From XBB1006 sp051877515 (GTDB lineage: Bacteria; Bacillota; Clostridia; Lachnospirales; Lachnospiraceae): a stretch of 15,919 nucleotides of DNA. Under the pieces are notes generated by a model. The model worked only from the letters and a program-made list of their open reading frames with translations. It made no database searches and was not told the origin of the DNA. The DNA is taken from positions 1 to 15,919 of the forward strand of contig JBJEIY010000008.1 of NCBI GenBank assembly GCA_051877515.1. The letters run 5' to 3'. Made by a program: the position numbers and the translations under genes. Shown in pieces: positions 1-7,200 of the stretch. Positions within the stretch are counted from its first letter, which is position 1, and every line of letters begins with the position of its first letter.

Positions 1-2601
1 TCCAAGAGGATATATATCCATATCTTTAGTTTACACAAAATTTGTTACAGTCTCTTTTTATCAGGAGAAAATGCAAAGAATCTCATAGTGATCTTTGCGG
101 CGCTTGTTATCTTTGGCGGGGTTGCCTATTGTTCCATCCACTTTCATAAAATACAGCTTGGCGCGGTTATTCTGGCCATTTGTATCATTTATATTGTTAT
201 GCCCTTTAATTTTTTCACAACCGGAGGCATTTACGGAGGAGCACCTATCTGGTTGCTGTTTGGTATGACCTATGTCTGTCTTGTTGTGGAAGGAAAAATA
301 AAATATGTATTTCTGATCAGTGGCCTGGTCATGTCGGCTGCCTGTTATTACATTGCATATTTTTACCCGGGATTGATCATACAGCATACAATGGATTTGG
401 CTTATACGGATTCTCTGGCTTCTTTGTTTATTGTATCACTGTTAACCTGCGGAATGATTTTATTCCAGAACGCAATTTTTCGTTCGGAGAATGATGTTTC
501 CCGGAAACAGAAAAAGGAGATTGAAGAGCTCAACCAGATACAAAACCGGTTTTTCTCCAGTATGAGTCACGAAATACGTACACCAATCAATACCATTATC
601 GGATTGAATGAAATGATCCTGCGTGAGGATGTATCGGATGAGGTTGCTGCGGATGCAAAGAGCATTCAGGGCGCAAGTAAGATGCTTCTTGCCCTGATTA
701 ATGACATTCTGGATATGTCCAAAATAGAGTCCGGTAAAATGGATATTGTACCGGTCACTTATCATACCGGAGATATGCTGTCCGATATCGTAAACATGAT
801 ATGGGTACGCGCGAAGGACAAAGGGTTGGAGTTTCATGTGGATGTAGACCAGACGATGCCGGCACAACTCTATGGTGATGAGGTGCGGATCAAGCAGATA
901 TTGATCAACTTATTGAATAATGCAGTGAAATATACATCCGAAGGCTCTGTTACGCTGTCCATTCAATGTAAGGGAATCAAAAACGGCAAGGCACAGGTTG
1001 CTTATTCTATTATAGACACGGGTATGGGAATAAAAAAGGAAAGCCTTCCATACCTTTTTAGTGCGTTTAAACGAGTGGATGAAGAAAAGAACCGTTTTAT
1101 TGAGGGAACCGGACTGGGGCTGTCCATTGTAAAAGAACTGGTTGATCTAATGGGTGGCGAGATTGCGGTAAACAGCGTTTATACGAAAGGCTCTACCTTT
1201 GTGGTCACATTGCTACAGGAGGTTATAAGTGAGGAAAAGATTGGGGAGCTGAATCTAGAAGAACGGCATGCTTTAAACGGCAGAGAGCATTACAAACAGA
1301 CCTTTGAGGCTCCCAATGCACATATTCTGATTGTCGATGACAGTGAGATGAACCTGATGGTGGAAGAAAAACTGTTGCGGGAAACAAAGGTGCAGATTGA
1401 TACGGCACTAAGTGGTGAGGAATGCCTGAAAAAAACCCTTCAAAACAGGTATGACGTCATTCTGATGGATCATCTTATGCCGGGTATGGATGGAATTGAA
1501 TGTCTGCATGCAGTACGCGCACAGACAGGAGGACTGAACCTGAATACACCGGTTGTGATTCTTACTGCAAATGCAGGCAGTGATAATCAGGCGCTTTATG
1601 TACGAGAAGGTTTCGACGGGCATCTGTTAAAGCCGGTTACAGGAGTGCAGTTGGAAGCAGAGCTTTTAAAGCATCTTCCCCGGGAATTAGTGACTATTAC
1701 AAGCACGGTTGTGGATACCGGAATAGGAGAAGCAGCTGTTTTTGCACATAGTAAGAAGCGACTGCTTATGATCTCTACGGAAAGTGTGTGTGACCTTCCG
1801 AAGCAGCTGATTGAAAAATATCAGATTGCGGTCATCCCCTATCGTGTAGTGACAGAAGGCGGTGAATTTCTGGATGGTCTGGAAACGGAAACAGATGGTG
1901 TTCTTTCCTATATTGAGGAAAAGGGAAAAAATGTGAAGTCCAGAGAACCAAGAATGGAAGCTTATGAAGAGTTTTTTGCAGAGCAGTTGACAAAGGCACA
2001 ATATGTGATCCATATTGCAATGGCTAAAAATGCCGGTCATGGCTATGAGCAGGCCTTAGAGGCTTCCGAATCCTTTGACAATGTTTATGTTATTGATTCC
2101 GGCCATCTATCCAGCGGAATGGGGCTGATGGTACTGCGCGCAGCGGAATGTGTGGCAGAAGGAAAGAATGCGGAAACGATTATAAATGAAATAGAGCAAC
2201 TTAAGGACAGGGTAAATACAAGCTTCCTTGTAACCGATACAGAGTACCTGACACGTGCAGGGCGCCTTCCGGAAAAGGTTCATAATTTATGTAAGGCGCT
2301 GTTACTGCATCCGGTGATTGTATTGAAGAACAGCAGTATGAAAGTAGGCGCTATACAGATTGGAACAAAAAACTATGTATGGAAACGTTATATTGCGTCT
2401 GCATTAAGCAATTTGAAGACAATAGATGATGAGATCCTGTTTCTTACCTATGCCGGATTGACGAAAGAGGAGCTTCTTGAGGTTGAAAGACAGGTAAAAG
2501 AGAAAGTTGAGTTTAAAACGATCATTTATCAGAAAGCGTCCCCGGCAATTTCTGCAAACTGCGGACCGGGTTCTTTTGGACTGCTTTTTATAAAAAAGTA
2601 A
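1..2601 (+). CDS. Membrane hybrid histidine kinase with receiver and C-terminal DegV domain (5' partial)
   Basis: The reading frame is open from base 1, so the true start lies upstream; the GTG at 88 falls inside a hydrophobic segment and has no convincing ribosome binding site. Residues are counted from base 1. About five hydrophobic segments (roughly 30-50, 57-79, 89-110, 113-134, 147-166) form a membrane sensor region. A HisKA domain follows with the phospho-acceptor in SHEIRTP (His190). The ATPase domain has its N box near Asn306, DTGMGI from 339 and GTGLGL from 369. A receiver domain (441-560) has an acidic DD pair, phospho-acceptor Asp490, Thr522 and Lys544. A full-length DegV (EDD) domain occupies about 585-866 and ends with the family CGPG motif. 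DegV/FakB proteins bind fatty acids, so the fusion suggests a phosphorelay coupled to lipid sensing; that link is inference. The architecture is clear. The signal sensed and any downstream partner are unknown. Confidence 0.9.
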   Translation, partial: SKRIYIHIFSLHKICYSLFLSGENAKNLIVIFAALVIFGGVAYCSIHFHKIQLGAVILAICIIYIVMPFNFFTTGGIYGGAPIWLLFGMTYVCLVVEGKIKYVFLISGLVMSAACYYIAYFYPGLIIQHTMDLAYTDSLASLFIVSLLTCGMILFQNAIFRSENDVSRKQKKEIEELNQIQNRFFSSMSHEIRTPINTIIGLNEMILREDVSDEVAADAKSIQGASKMLLALINDILDMSKIESGKMDIVPVTYHTGDMLSDIVNMIWVRAKDKGLEFHVDVDQTMPAQLYGDEVRIKQILINLLNNAVKYTSEGSVTLSIQCKGIKNGKAQVAYSIIDTGMGIKKESLPYLFSAFKRVDEEKNRFIEGTGLGLSIVKELVDLMGGEIAVNSVYTKGSTFVVTLLQEVISEEKIGELNLEERHALNGREHYKQTFEAPNAHILIVDDSEMNLMVEEKLLRETKVQIDTALSGEECLKKTLQNRYDVILMDHLMPGMDGIECLHAVRAQTGGLNLNTPVVILTANAGSDNQALYVREGFDGHLLKPVTGVQLEAELLKHLPRELVTITSTVVDTGIGEAAVFAHSKKRLLMISTESVCDLPKQLIEKYQIAVIPYRVVTEGGEFLDGLETETDGVLSYIEEKGKNVKSREPRMEAYEEFFAEQLTKAQYVIHIAMAKNAGHGYEQALEASESFDNVYVIDSGHLSSGMGLMVLRAAECVAEGKNAETIINEIEQLKDRVNTSFLVTDTEYLTRAGRLPEKVHNLCKALLLHPVIVLKNSSMKVGAIQIGTKNYVWKRYIASALSNLKTIDDEILFLTYAGLTKEELLEVERQVKEKVEFKTIIYQKASPAISANCGPGSFGLLFIKK

Positions 2602-2665
2602 AAAAGGAAACTGCTATTTGACAAATTGACAGTCTGACATGGTGGTCTGCAACCGGGAAAAAGCC

Positions 2666-2678
2666 TATACTCAGAGTA
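2666..2678 (+). promoter_or_regulatory. Possible -10 box overlapped by a dyad, upstream of the XRE gene
   Basis: A TATACT hexamer (2666-2671) overlaps a perfect dyad TACTC-A-GAGTA (2668-2678), about 40 nt upstream of the XRE-family gene. A dyad across a -10 box fits an autoregulatory operator. No good -35 box lies 17 bp upstream. Two TTGACA hexamers (2618-2623 and 2626-2631) are present but too far away to pair with this -10. The call is tentative. Confidence 0.3.
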
Positions 2679-2715
2679 CAAAATCTGAAAAACAAAAAGG
2701 TAGGAGGAAAACGAA

Positions 2716-3708
2716 ATGATCTTAGCAGATAAGATTACAGAAGAAAGAAAAAAATGTGGTTGGTCCCAGGAGGAACTGGCGGATAAGCTGGGGGTATCCC
2801 GACAGGCCGTTTCCAAATGGGAGAGTGCAGGTTCTGTGCCGGACCTTCAGAGGATCATTCAAATGGCAGACCTTTTCGGGGTCAGTACCGATTACTTGTT
2901 AAGAGACGAAATAGACCAGGAAGACGTGTATGCCTGTTCACAAATGGAAGACGACAGGGATCCCATACGAAGAGTGTCCATGGAGGAAGCGAATTCTTTT
3001 CTGAATATGAAGAAGAAAGGAGCGCCCATCATCGCAAATGCCACTTCCATGTGTATTCTCAGCCCGGTGCTGTTAATTATGCTGGGAACCATGGCAGAGG
3101 ATCATGTTTTTCACATTACGGAAGCATTGGCTGCCGGTGCAGGATGTGTTTTCTTGTTTGGAATGATCGCGGTTGCAGTCTTTCTGTTCATTACCTGTGG
3201 CATGAAAGAAAGCCACATGGAGTATTTACAAAAAGAGATTTTTGAAACGGAATACGGGGTTTCCGGGATGGTCAGGGAAAGAAGCCGATCTTATGAACCT
3301 ACTTTCACAAGAGGAATTGCCATAGGAGTGGTTCTTTGCATTCTTGCAGCGGTTCCTTTGATCATTGTGGGTGTCATGGAAGCGCCGGATTATGTTTGCG
3401 GTGCGTTTGTTGGCTTGCTATTGCTTTTCATCGCCATCGGCGTCAATATCATGATCCGTGTTGGCATTGTGAAAGGCAGTTACGATACCCTGCTTCAGGA
3501 AGGGGAGTACAGTAAAAAAGAGAAACGGGTAAAAGGGAAACTGGACGCCCTCTCCGGGGTATACTGGTGTCTGGTTACAGCTCTATATCTTGGATGGAGT
3601 TTCTGGACCATGCGATGGGACTATACATGGATTGTATGGCCGGTTGCCGGCGTATTATTTGCGGCAATCTCGGGTATCATGAGAGTAGCAGTAGGAGCAG
3701 AAGAATAG
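2716..3708 (+). CDS. XRE-family transcriptional regulator with C-terminal six-helix membrane domain
   Basis: This 330-residue protein starts at an ATG behind AGGAGG. Residues 5-62 form a classic XRE helix-turn-helix of the SQEELADKLGVSRQAVSKWE type. A charged linker (65-103) leads to about six hydrophobic segments near 105-125, 140-161, 199-220, 228-250, 281-299 and 304-324. Soluble XRE repressors lack such a tail, so this regulator is probably membrane-tethered, perhaps sensing an envelope signal. The membrane part matches no enzyme or transporter that I recognise. The stop codon directly abuts the next start, so it is probably co-transcribed with the tandem acetyltransferase. It may regulate its own promoter through the dyad at 2668-2678. 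The DNA-binding assignment is firm; the membrane function is not known. Confidence 0.88.
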   Translation: MILADKITEERKKCGWSQEELADKLGVSRQAVSKWESAGSVPDLQRIIQMADLFGVSTDYLLRDEIDQEDVYACSQMEDDRDPIRRVSMEEANSFLNMKKKGAPIIANATSMCILSPVLLIMLGTMAEDHVFHITEALAAGAGCVFLFGMIAVAVFLFITCGMKESHMEYLQKEIFETEYGVSGMVRERSRSYEPTFTRGIAIGVVLCILAAVPLIIVGVMEAPDYVCGAFVGLLLLFIAIGVNIMIRVGIVKGSYDTLLQEGEYSKKEKRVKGKLDALSGVYWCLVTALYLGWSFWTMRWDYTWIVWPVAGVLFAAISGIMRVAVGAEE

Positions 3709-4656
3709 ATGAAAATATCAATCAGAACATGGAAACAATCGGATGCTGCATCATTGGCATCGACCTTATCCAATAAAAGAATCATGAACAATCTGCGTGA
3801 TGGATTACCGTATCCGTATACGGAAAAAGACGGATTGGAATATATTAACTTCATACTTGGTTCCGATCCACACGATACCTTTGCCTACGCAATTGATGTA
3901 GATGGTGTGGCAGTAGGGAGTATAGGAGCCTTCCGGCAGGGAAATATCCATTTCCGAACAGCGGAACTGGGTTACTATCTGGCAGAAGAATACTGGGGCA
4001 AAGGAATCATGACAAAGGCAGTCAAGCTGCTTTGTGAGAAGGTGTTTGCAGAGACAGATATCATCCGGATTTTTGCGGAGCCCTTTGCATATAATACCGG
4101 TTCACGCCGTGTTCTCGAAAAAGCAGGATTTCAGTTTGAAGGGATGATGAAGTGCAATGCGGTTAAAAATGGACAAATACTGGATATGGCATTGTACGGA
4201 TTAACAAGACAGACGAAAGAGTATCGGATTCGCCGTCTGAACGAGGAGGAAATTCCCCTTGCCTTAGCGTTGAGCTGGGAGGTGTTCCGGGAGTTTGTGG
4301 CGCCGGAGTATTCTGAGGAAGGCGTTCAGGAATTTCGAAAGAGTCTGAATGACCGGGACCGTAACAGAAAAATGAATTTTTATGGTGCCTTTGACGGGGA
4401 TCAACTTGTGGGAACGATTTACATGAGAGAACCACAGCATATTTGCGGCTTTTTTGTAAGAAAAGAGTATCACAGAAAGGGAATCGGCCGCAGTCTGTTT
4501 GAAACCATGAGACGAGATTATGACCGTCAGGAGTTTACCGTAAATGCATCCCCCTATGGGGTGAAAATATACCGGCATCTCGGCTTTCGGGAAACAGACA
4601 CGGAACAGACCGTAAATGGGATTCGCTTTACCCCCATGAGGTTCCAAAAGGGATAA
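3709..4656 (+). CDS. Tandem GNAT-family N-acetyltransferase (two fused domains)
   Basis: This 315-residue protein has two acetyl-CoA-dependent GNAT domains. The first (about 1-168) resembles RimJ/RimL-type enzymes, with the acetyl-CoA loop YWGKGIMTKA at 95-104 and the late motif NTGSRRVLEKAGF at 129-141. The second (about 172-315) is a shorter GNAT with RKEYHRKGIGRSLF at 251-264 and SPYGVKIYRHLGF at 281-293. Both cofactor loops look intact, so both halves may be active. The ATG follows the TAG of the upstream regulator with no gap, and TAGGAG lies inside the upstream gene, so translation is probably coupled. Possible substrates are protein N-termini, small amines or antibiotics; the sequence does not decide. 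The fusion is in one uninterrupted frame, with no sign of frameshift. Confidence 0.87.
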   Translation: MKISIRTWKQSDAASLASTLSNKRIMNNLRDGLPYPYTEKDGLEYINFILGSDPHDTFAYAIDVDGVAVGSIGAFRQGNIHFRTAELGYYLAEEYWGKGIMTKAVKLLCEKVFAETDIIRIFAEPFAYNTGSRRVLEKAGFQFEGMMKCNAVKNGQILDMALYGLTRQTKEYRIRRLNEEEIPLALALSWEVFREFVAPEYSEEGVQEFRKSLNDRDRNRKMNFYGAFDGDQLVGTIYMREPQHICGFFVRKEYHRKGIGRSLFETMRRDYDRQEFTVNASPYGVKIYRHLGFRETDTEQTVNGIRFTPMRFQKG

Positions 4657-4661
4657 GAGAA

Positions 4662-4716
4662 AAAGATGATATATGTGAGATAAGTAGGCAGAACATTATT
4701 TAATCAGGTCATCTTT
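4662..4716. repeat. 8-bp inverted repeat upstream of the MerR-type gene
   Basis: AAAGATGA (4662-4669) and TCATCTTT (4709-4716) are perfect reverse complements separated by 39 nt. They lie in the 79-nt gap before the tandem MerR gene, where its promoter must lie if it has one. They could be half-sites for the regulator or a weak hairpin. No convincing -35/-10 pair is visible here. Confidence 0.3.
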
Positions 4717-4735
4717 ATGGGAGTGGTGATAACCG

Positions 4736-5479
4736 ATGAAAACATATAAAACAGCTGAGGTCGCCGCAATGATTGGCATACACCCGAACACAGTACGGTT
4801 GTACGAAAAATTGGAACTCATTCCGAAAGCTGAAAGGTTGGCAAACGGCTATCGGGTATTTACAGATTTTCACATCGAGCAATGTCGCTTGGTACGGATA
4901 GCGTTTCAAGTAGAAGTATTGCAGAATGGTCTGCGAAAGAAGATCACAAAAATGCTCAAAACTGCTGCAACCGGAGATTTTGACACTGCAATAATACAAA
5001 TCAATGAATATCTGGAACAAATTAAACAGGAACGCATCCATGCGGAGGAAGCTATTCTAATCGTACAGCAGCTTATGTCCGGCTGTGAACAGCCACACAT
5101 GCAAAATCGAAGGCGGAAGGAAGTCTCAGAGGCATTGGATATTTCTATGGATGCACTCCGCAATTGGGAAATGAACGGATTGATCACTGTAAAAAGAAAA
5201 GAGAATGGGTATCGTGTATATACGGATGGCGACATAAAACGACTTAAGATTATTCGTTGTTTGAGATGCGCGAACTATTCCCTGGAGGCTATCCTGCGCC
5301 TTTTACAACAGCTGGACAAAAATCCGGATACGGATATTCGAGCTACACTGAACACACCGAAACAATCCGATAGTATTATTTCTGTTTGTGATAGGCTGAT
5401 TCTTTCTTTATCCGAAGCAGAGGAAAATGCGTACATAATATTATCTATGCTTCAAAAAATGAAGATCAAATTTTTATAA
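4736..5479 (+). CDS. Regulator with two MerR-type DNA-binding domains
   Basis: The protein has 247 residues. The first winged-helix MerR domain (about 3-75) reads YKTAEVAAMIGIHPNTVRLYEK, with the wing near NGYRVFTD (38-45). A helical, probably coiled-coil segment follows (82-115). A second MerR domain (about 126-193) contains RKEVSEALDIS and a wing near NGYRVYTD (158-165). The two wings are nearly the same, which suggests internal duplication. Normal MerR proteins have one such domain and dimerise, so one chain here may read both half-sites. No effector-binding domain is recognisable beyond the short C-terminal helix. The ATG at 4736 has a GGTGAT or GGGAG element 5-12 nt upstream. The gene lies just before an ABC exporter, the usual target of such regulators; that role is inferred from position. 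Confidence 0.85.
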   Translation: MKTYKTAEVAAMIGIHPNTVRLYEKLELIPKAERLANGYRVFTDFHIEQCRLVRIAFQVEVLQNGLRKKITKMLKTAATGDFDTAIIQINEYLEQIKQERIHAEEAILIVQQLMSGCEQPHMQNRRRKEVSEALDISMDALRNWEMNGLITVKRKENGYRVYTDGDIKRLKIIRCLRCANYSLEAILRLLQQLDKNPDTDIRATLNTPKQSDSIISVCDRLILSLSEAEENAYIILSMLQKMKIKFL

Positions 5480-5489
5480 CCCTCCACTT

Positions 5490-5520
5490 TACCACCAGTG
5501 TTTTCATTGGTGGTATTTTT
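5490..5520 (+). terminator. Intrinsic terminator or attenuator between the MerR-type gene and the ABC exporter
   Basis: TACCACCA (5490-5497) pairs with TGGTGGTA (5508-5515). The stem continues inward with G-U, T-A and G-C pairs to a TTTT loop (5501-5504), giving about 11 pairs, followed by TTTTT at 5516-5520. It starts 11 nt after the regulator's stop codon and ends 32 nt before the ATPase start, leaving almost no room for a separate promoter. Confidence 0.8.
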
Positions 5521-5552
5521 ATGTGCGTACAAAGAACAAGGGAGGCATGATT

Positions 5553-6278
5553 ATGCAAACAGCAATCAAAGTAGAGCAGTTGTCAAAGTCCTATGGCAAT
5601 CTGCCTGCCATAGACAGGATTAGTCTATCGGTAGAATGTGGCACTATTTTTGGGTTACTTGGAGCAAACGGAGCAGGCAAAAGTACCACCATGGAATGTA
5701 TTCTGGGGACAAAACCTATGGATAGCGGTGCCGTGACCATTTTAGGGAATGATCCACGCAAGGACAGGAAGAACCTGTTTCAAAAGATCGGTGTGCAATT
5801 CCAAGAGAGTGACTATCAGCCGGAAATCAGAGTTTCCGAATTGTGTGAGGAGACAGCTTGTCTTTATAAGAACCCGTCAGATTGGAGAGAACTCTGTGCC
5901 CAATTCGGAATAGGAGATAAAATGGGATGTGCTGTAAAAAATCTGTCCGGCGGCGAGAGACAACGGCTGTTTATCGTTCTTGCCCTGATTCCAAACCCAC
6001 AACTGGTATTTCTTGATGAACTGACAACAGGGCTGGATGCAAAAGCCCGTCGGGATGTATGGAAAACCTTATCTGAACTGAAAAGGAAGGGTCTCACTGT
6101 TTTTTTGACTTCACATTTCATGGATGAGGTGGAAACCCTTTGTGACGAGATCTGTATTCTTAAACAAGGGAAAGTTGTATTCCGTGGAACCGTTGAACAG
6201 GCAAAAGAAACAAGCGGGTGCATCAAATTTGAGGATGCTTATCTTATGCTTTCCGGAGAGAAGGGGGAAGAAGAATGA
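5553..6278 (+). CDS. ABC transporter ATP-binding protein (ABC-2 exporter type)
   Basis: This 241-residue ATPase energises the membrane permease encoded next. Visible motifs are Walker A GANGAGKST (37-45), the Q-loop near QFQESD (82-87), the signature LSGGE (131-135), Walker B LVFLDE (151-156) with the catalytic Glu, the D-loop TGLD, and the switch His188 in TSHFMDE. The chosen start is the ATG at 5553, which has GGGAGG 7 nt upstream. The in-frame GTG at 5523 and the ATG at 5547 are too close to, or upstream of, that site. The 3' end overlaps the permease start by 4 nt (ATGA), typical of coupled translation. The family exports drugs, peptides or lipids; the substrate is not evident. Expression is probably controlled by the upstream MerR-type protein and by the terminator between them. 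Confidence 0.92.
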   Translation: MQTAIKVEQLSKSYGNLPAIDRISLSVECGTIFGLLGANGAGKSTTMECILGTKPMDSGAVTILGNDPRKDRKNLFQKIGVQFQESDYQPEIRVSELCEETACLYKNPSDWRELCAQFGIGDKMGCAVKNLSGGERQRLFIVLALIPNPQLVFLDELTTGLDAKARRDVWKTLSELKRKGLTVFLTSHFMDEVETLCDEICILKQGKVVFRGTVEQAKETSGCIKFEDAYLMLSGEKGEEE

Positions 6279-7018
6279 AATCATTTGTAACACTGTTTAA
6301 AAATGAATTAAAACTGAATATCCGAAATATGAACATGGTTATCTTTGCAGTTATTCTGCCGTTGGTTGTATTAGTTATTTTGGGTTTCCTTTGCGGGACA
6401 AAACCGGCAGCTGATGGTGTGTCATACACTTTTCTGGAACAATCCATCGGTGCACTATGCGCGATCAGTATGTGTGCCGGCGGTTTAATGGGATTACCCC
6501 TTGTTGTGGCAGAGTACCGGGAACGGAAAATTTTAAAGCGTTTTCAGGTTACACCCGTTAGCCCTGTAAAGTTACTGATTGTAGAATTCACCATCTATGT
6601 TGTATATTGTATTGTGTCTCTGCTTACACTCCTTTCTGCGGCAGTGAGTATATGGCATGTAAGAACAAGCGGTTTTATGCTGGCTTTTTTTGGAAGCTGG
6701 ATACTGGCAATGTTATCCACACTCAGTATTGGAATGATGGTAGGTAGCATTGCGAAAAATGCAAAGAGTGCAAGCATCATCGCCTGCATATTATACTTTC
6801 CAATGCTGCTTTTTTCAGGTGCAACACTTCCGTTTGAAATAATGCCTACAGCGATACAAAAAATTGTGAGCATTTTTCCAATGACACAGGGAATTCAGCT
6901 GATGAAAACGACTTTTCTTGGTTTGCCAATGGAAAATATGTGGTTATCTGTCGTGGTTATGCTGGCTGTTACCATATTTTGCATAGGAATGGCAGTGGTC
7001 TTCTTTCGATGGGAATAG
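6275..7018 (+). CDS. ABC-2 type transporter permease
   Basis: This 247-residue membrane protein has six predicted hydrophobic segments (about 20-40, 54-78, 102-126, 134-158, 166-186, 221-244), the usual topology of ABC-2 permeases. The cytoplasmic stretch with EYRERKILKRFQVTPVSP (80-97) is characteristic of this family. The segment around SGATLPFEIMP before the last helix is also typical of drug or antibiotic export permeases. Its ATG overlaps the ATPase stop codon, so the two form one transporter, presumably with two copies of each subunit. I do not see an immunity or resistance signature that would name the substrate. The module ends at 7018 without a clear U-tailed terminator. Confidence 0.9.
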   Translation: MKSFVTLFKNELKLNIRNMNMVIFAVILPLVVLVILGFLCGTKPAADGVSYTFLEQSIGALCAISMCAGGLMGLPLVVAEYRERKILKRFQVTPVSPVKLLIVEFTIYVVYCIVSLLTLLSAAVSIWHVRTSGFMLAFFGSWILAMLSTLSIGMMVGSIAKNAKSASIIACILYFPMLLFSGATLPFEIMPTAIQKIVSIFPMTQGIQLMKTTFLGLPMENMWLSVVVMLAVTIFCIGMAVVFFRWE

Positions 7019-7098
7019 GCAGACAGAATGATGTCTGTATCCGTGTATAATAGGCTGCAATTTGTGTGACGCTGTGCACCTTTTGGAAGAAAGCTTAC

Positions 7099-7127
7099 TT
7101 GTAAATTCTCCGGGAATATGATAAAAT
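7099..7127 (+). promoter_or_regulatory. SigA-type promoter for the degV-family gene
   Basis: A -35 box TTGTAA (7099-7104) and a -10 box TAAAAT (7122-7127) are separated by 17 bp, and the -10 has an upstream extended TGA (7119-7121). Transcription would start near 7134. The -10 box overlaps the ATG at 7126, which rules that codon out as the start. Confidence 0.6.
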
Positions 7128-7138
7128 GACCATTACTG

Positions 7139-7162
7139 AGTGTGTAAGTGTGCGAGTGTGGG
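7139..7162 (+). repeat. Degenerate 8-bp tandem repeat in the degV leader
   Basis: Three units share AGTGTG followed by two variable bases: AGTGTGTA, AGTGTGCG and AGTGTGGG. A fourth partial unit (TGTGTTCC) follows. The array begins about 5 nt after the predicted transcription start and ends before the ribosome binding site. Function is unknown. Confidence 0.5.
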
Positions 7163-7200
7163 TGTGTTCCCATGCTCAAGAGATTTTTGGAGGAAAACGA

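Noticed and set aside
88..90. GTG as start codon of the kinase gene
   Set aside because: The frame is open to base 1, the codon is inside a hydrophobic helix, and no ribosome binding site precedes it closely.
2817..3245. 142-codon alternative-frame ORF inside the XRE gene
   Set aside because: It overlaps a well-supported gene on the same strand, has no family-like features and no ribosome binding site.
5523..5552. Upstream GTG (5523) and ATG (5547) starts for the ABC ATPase
   Set aside because: GGGAGG at 5540-5545 fits only the ATG at 5553; the others lie before or too close to it.
7020..7037. CAGACA/TGTCTG hairpin after the ABC permease as a terminator
   Set aside because: The stem is only 6 bp and no T tract follows. 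A nearby TATAAT (7046-7051) also lacks a -35 box at the right distance.
7126..7200. N-terminal extension of the free DegV from the ATG at 7126
   Set aside because: That ATG overlaps the predicted -10 box, and the GTG at 7201 has a proper ribosome binding site and the family N-terminus.
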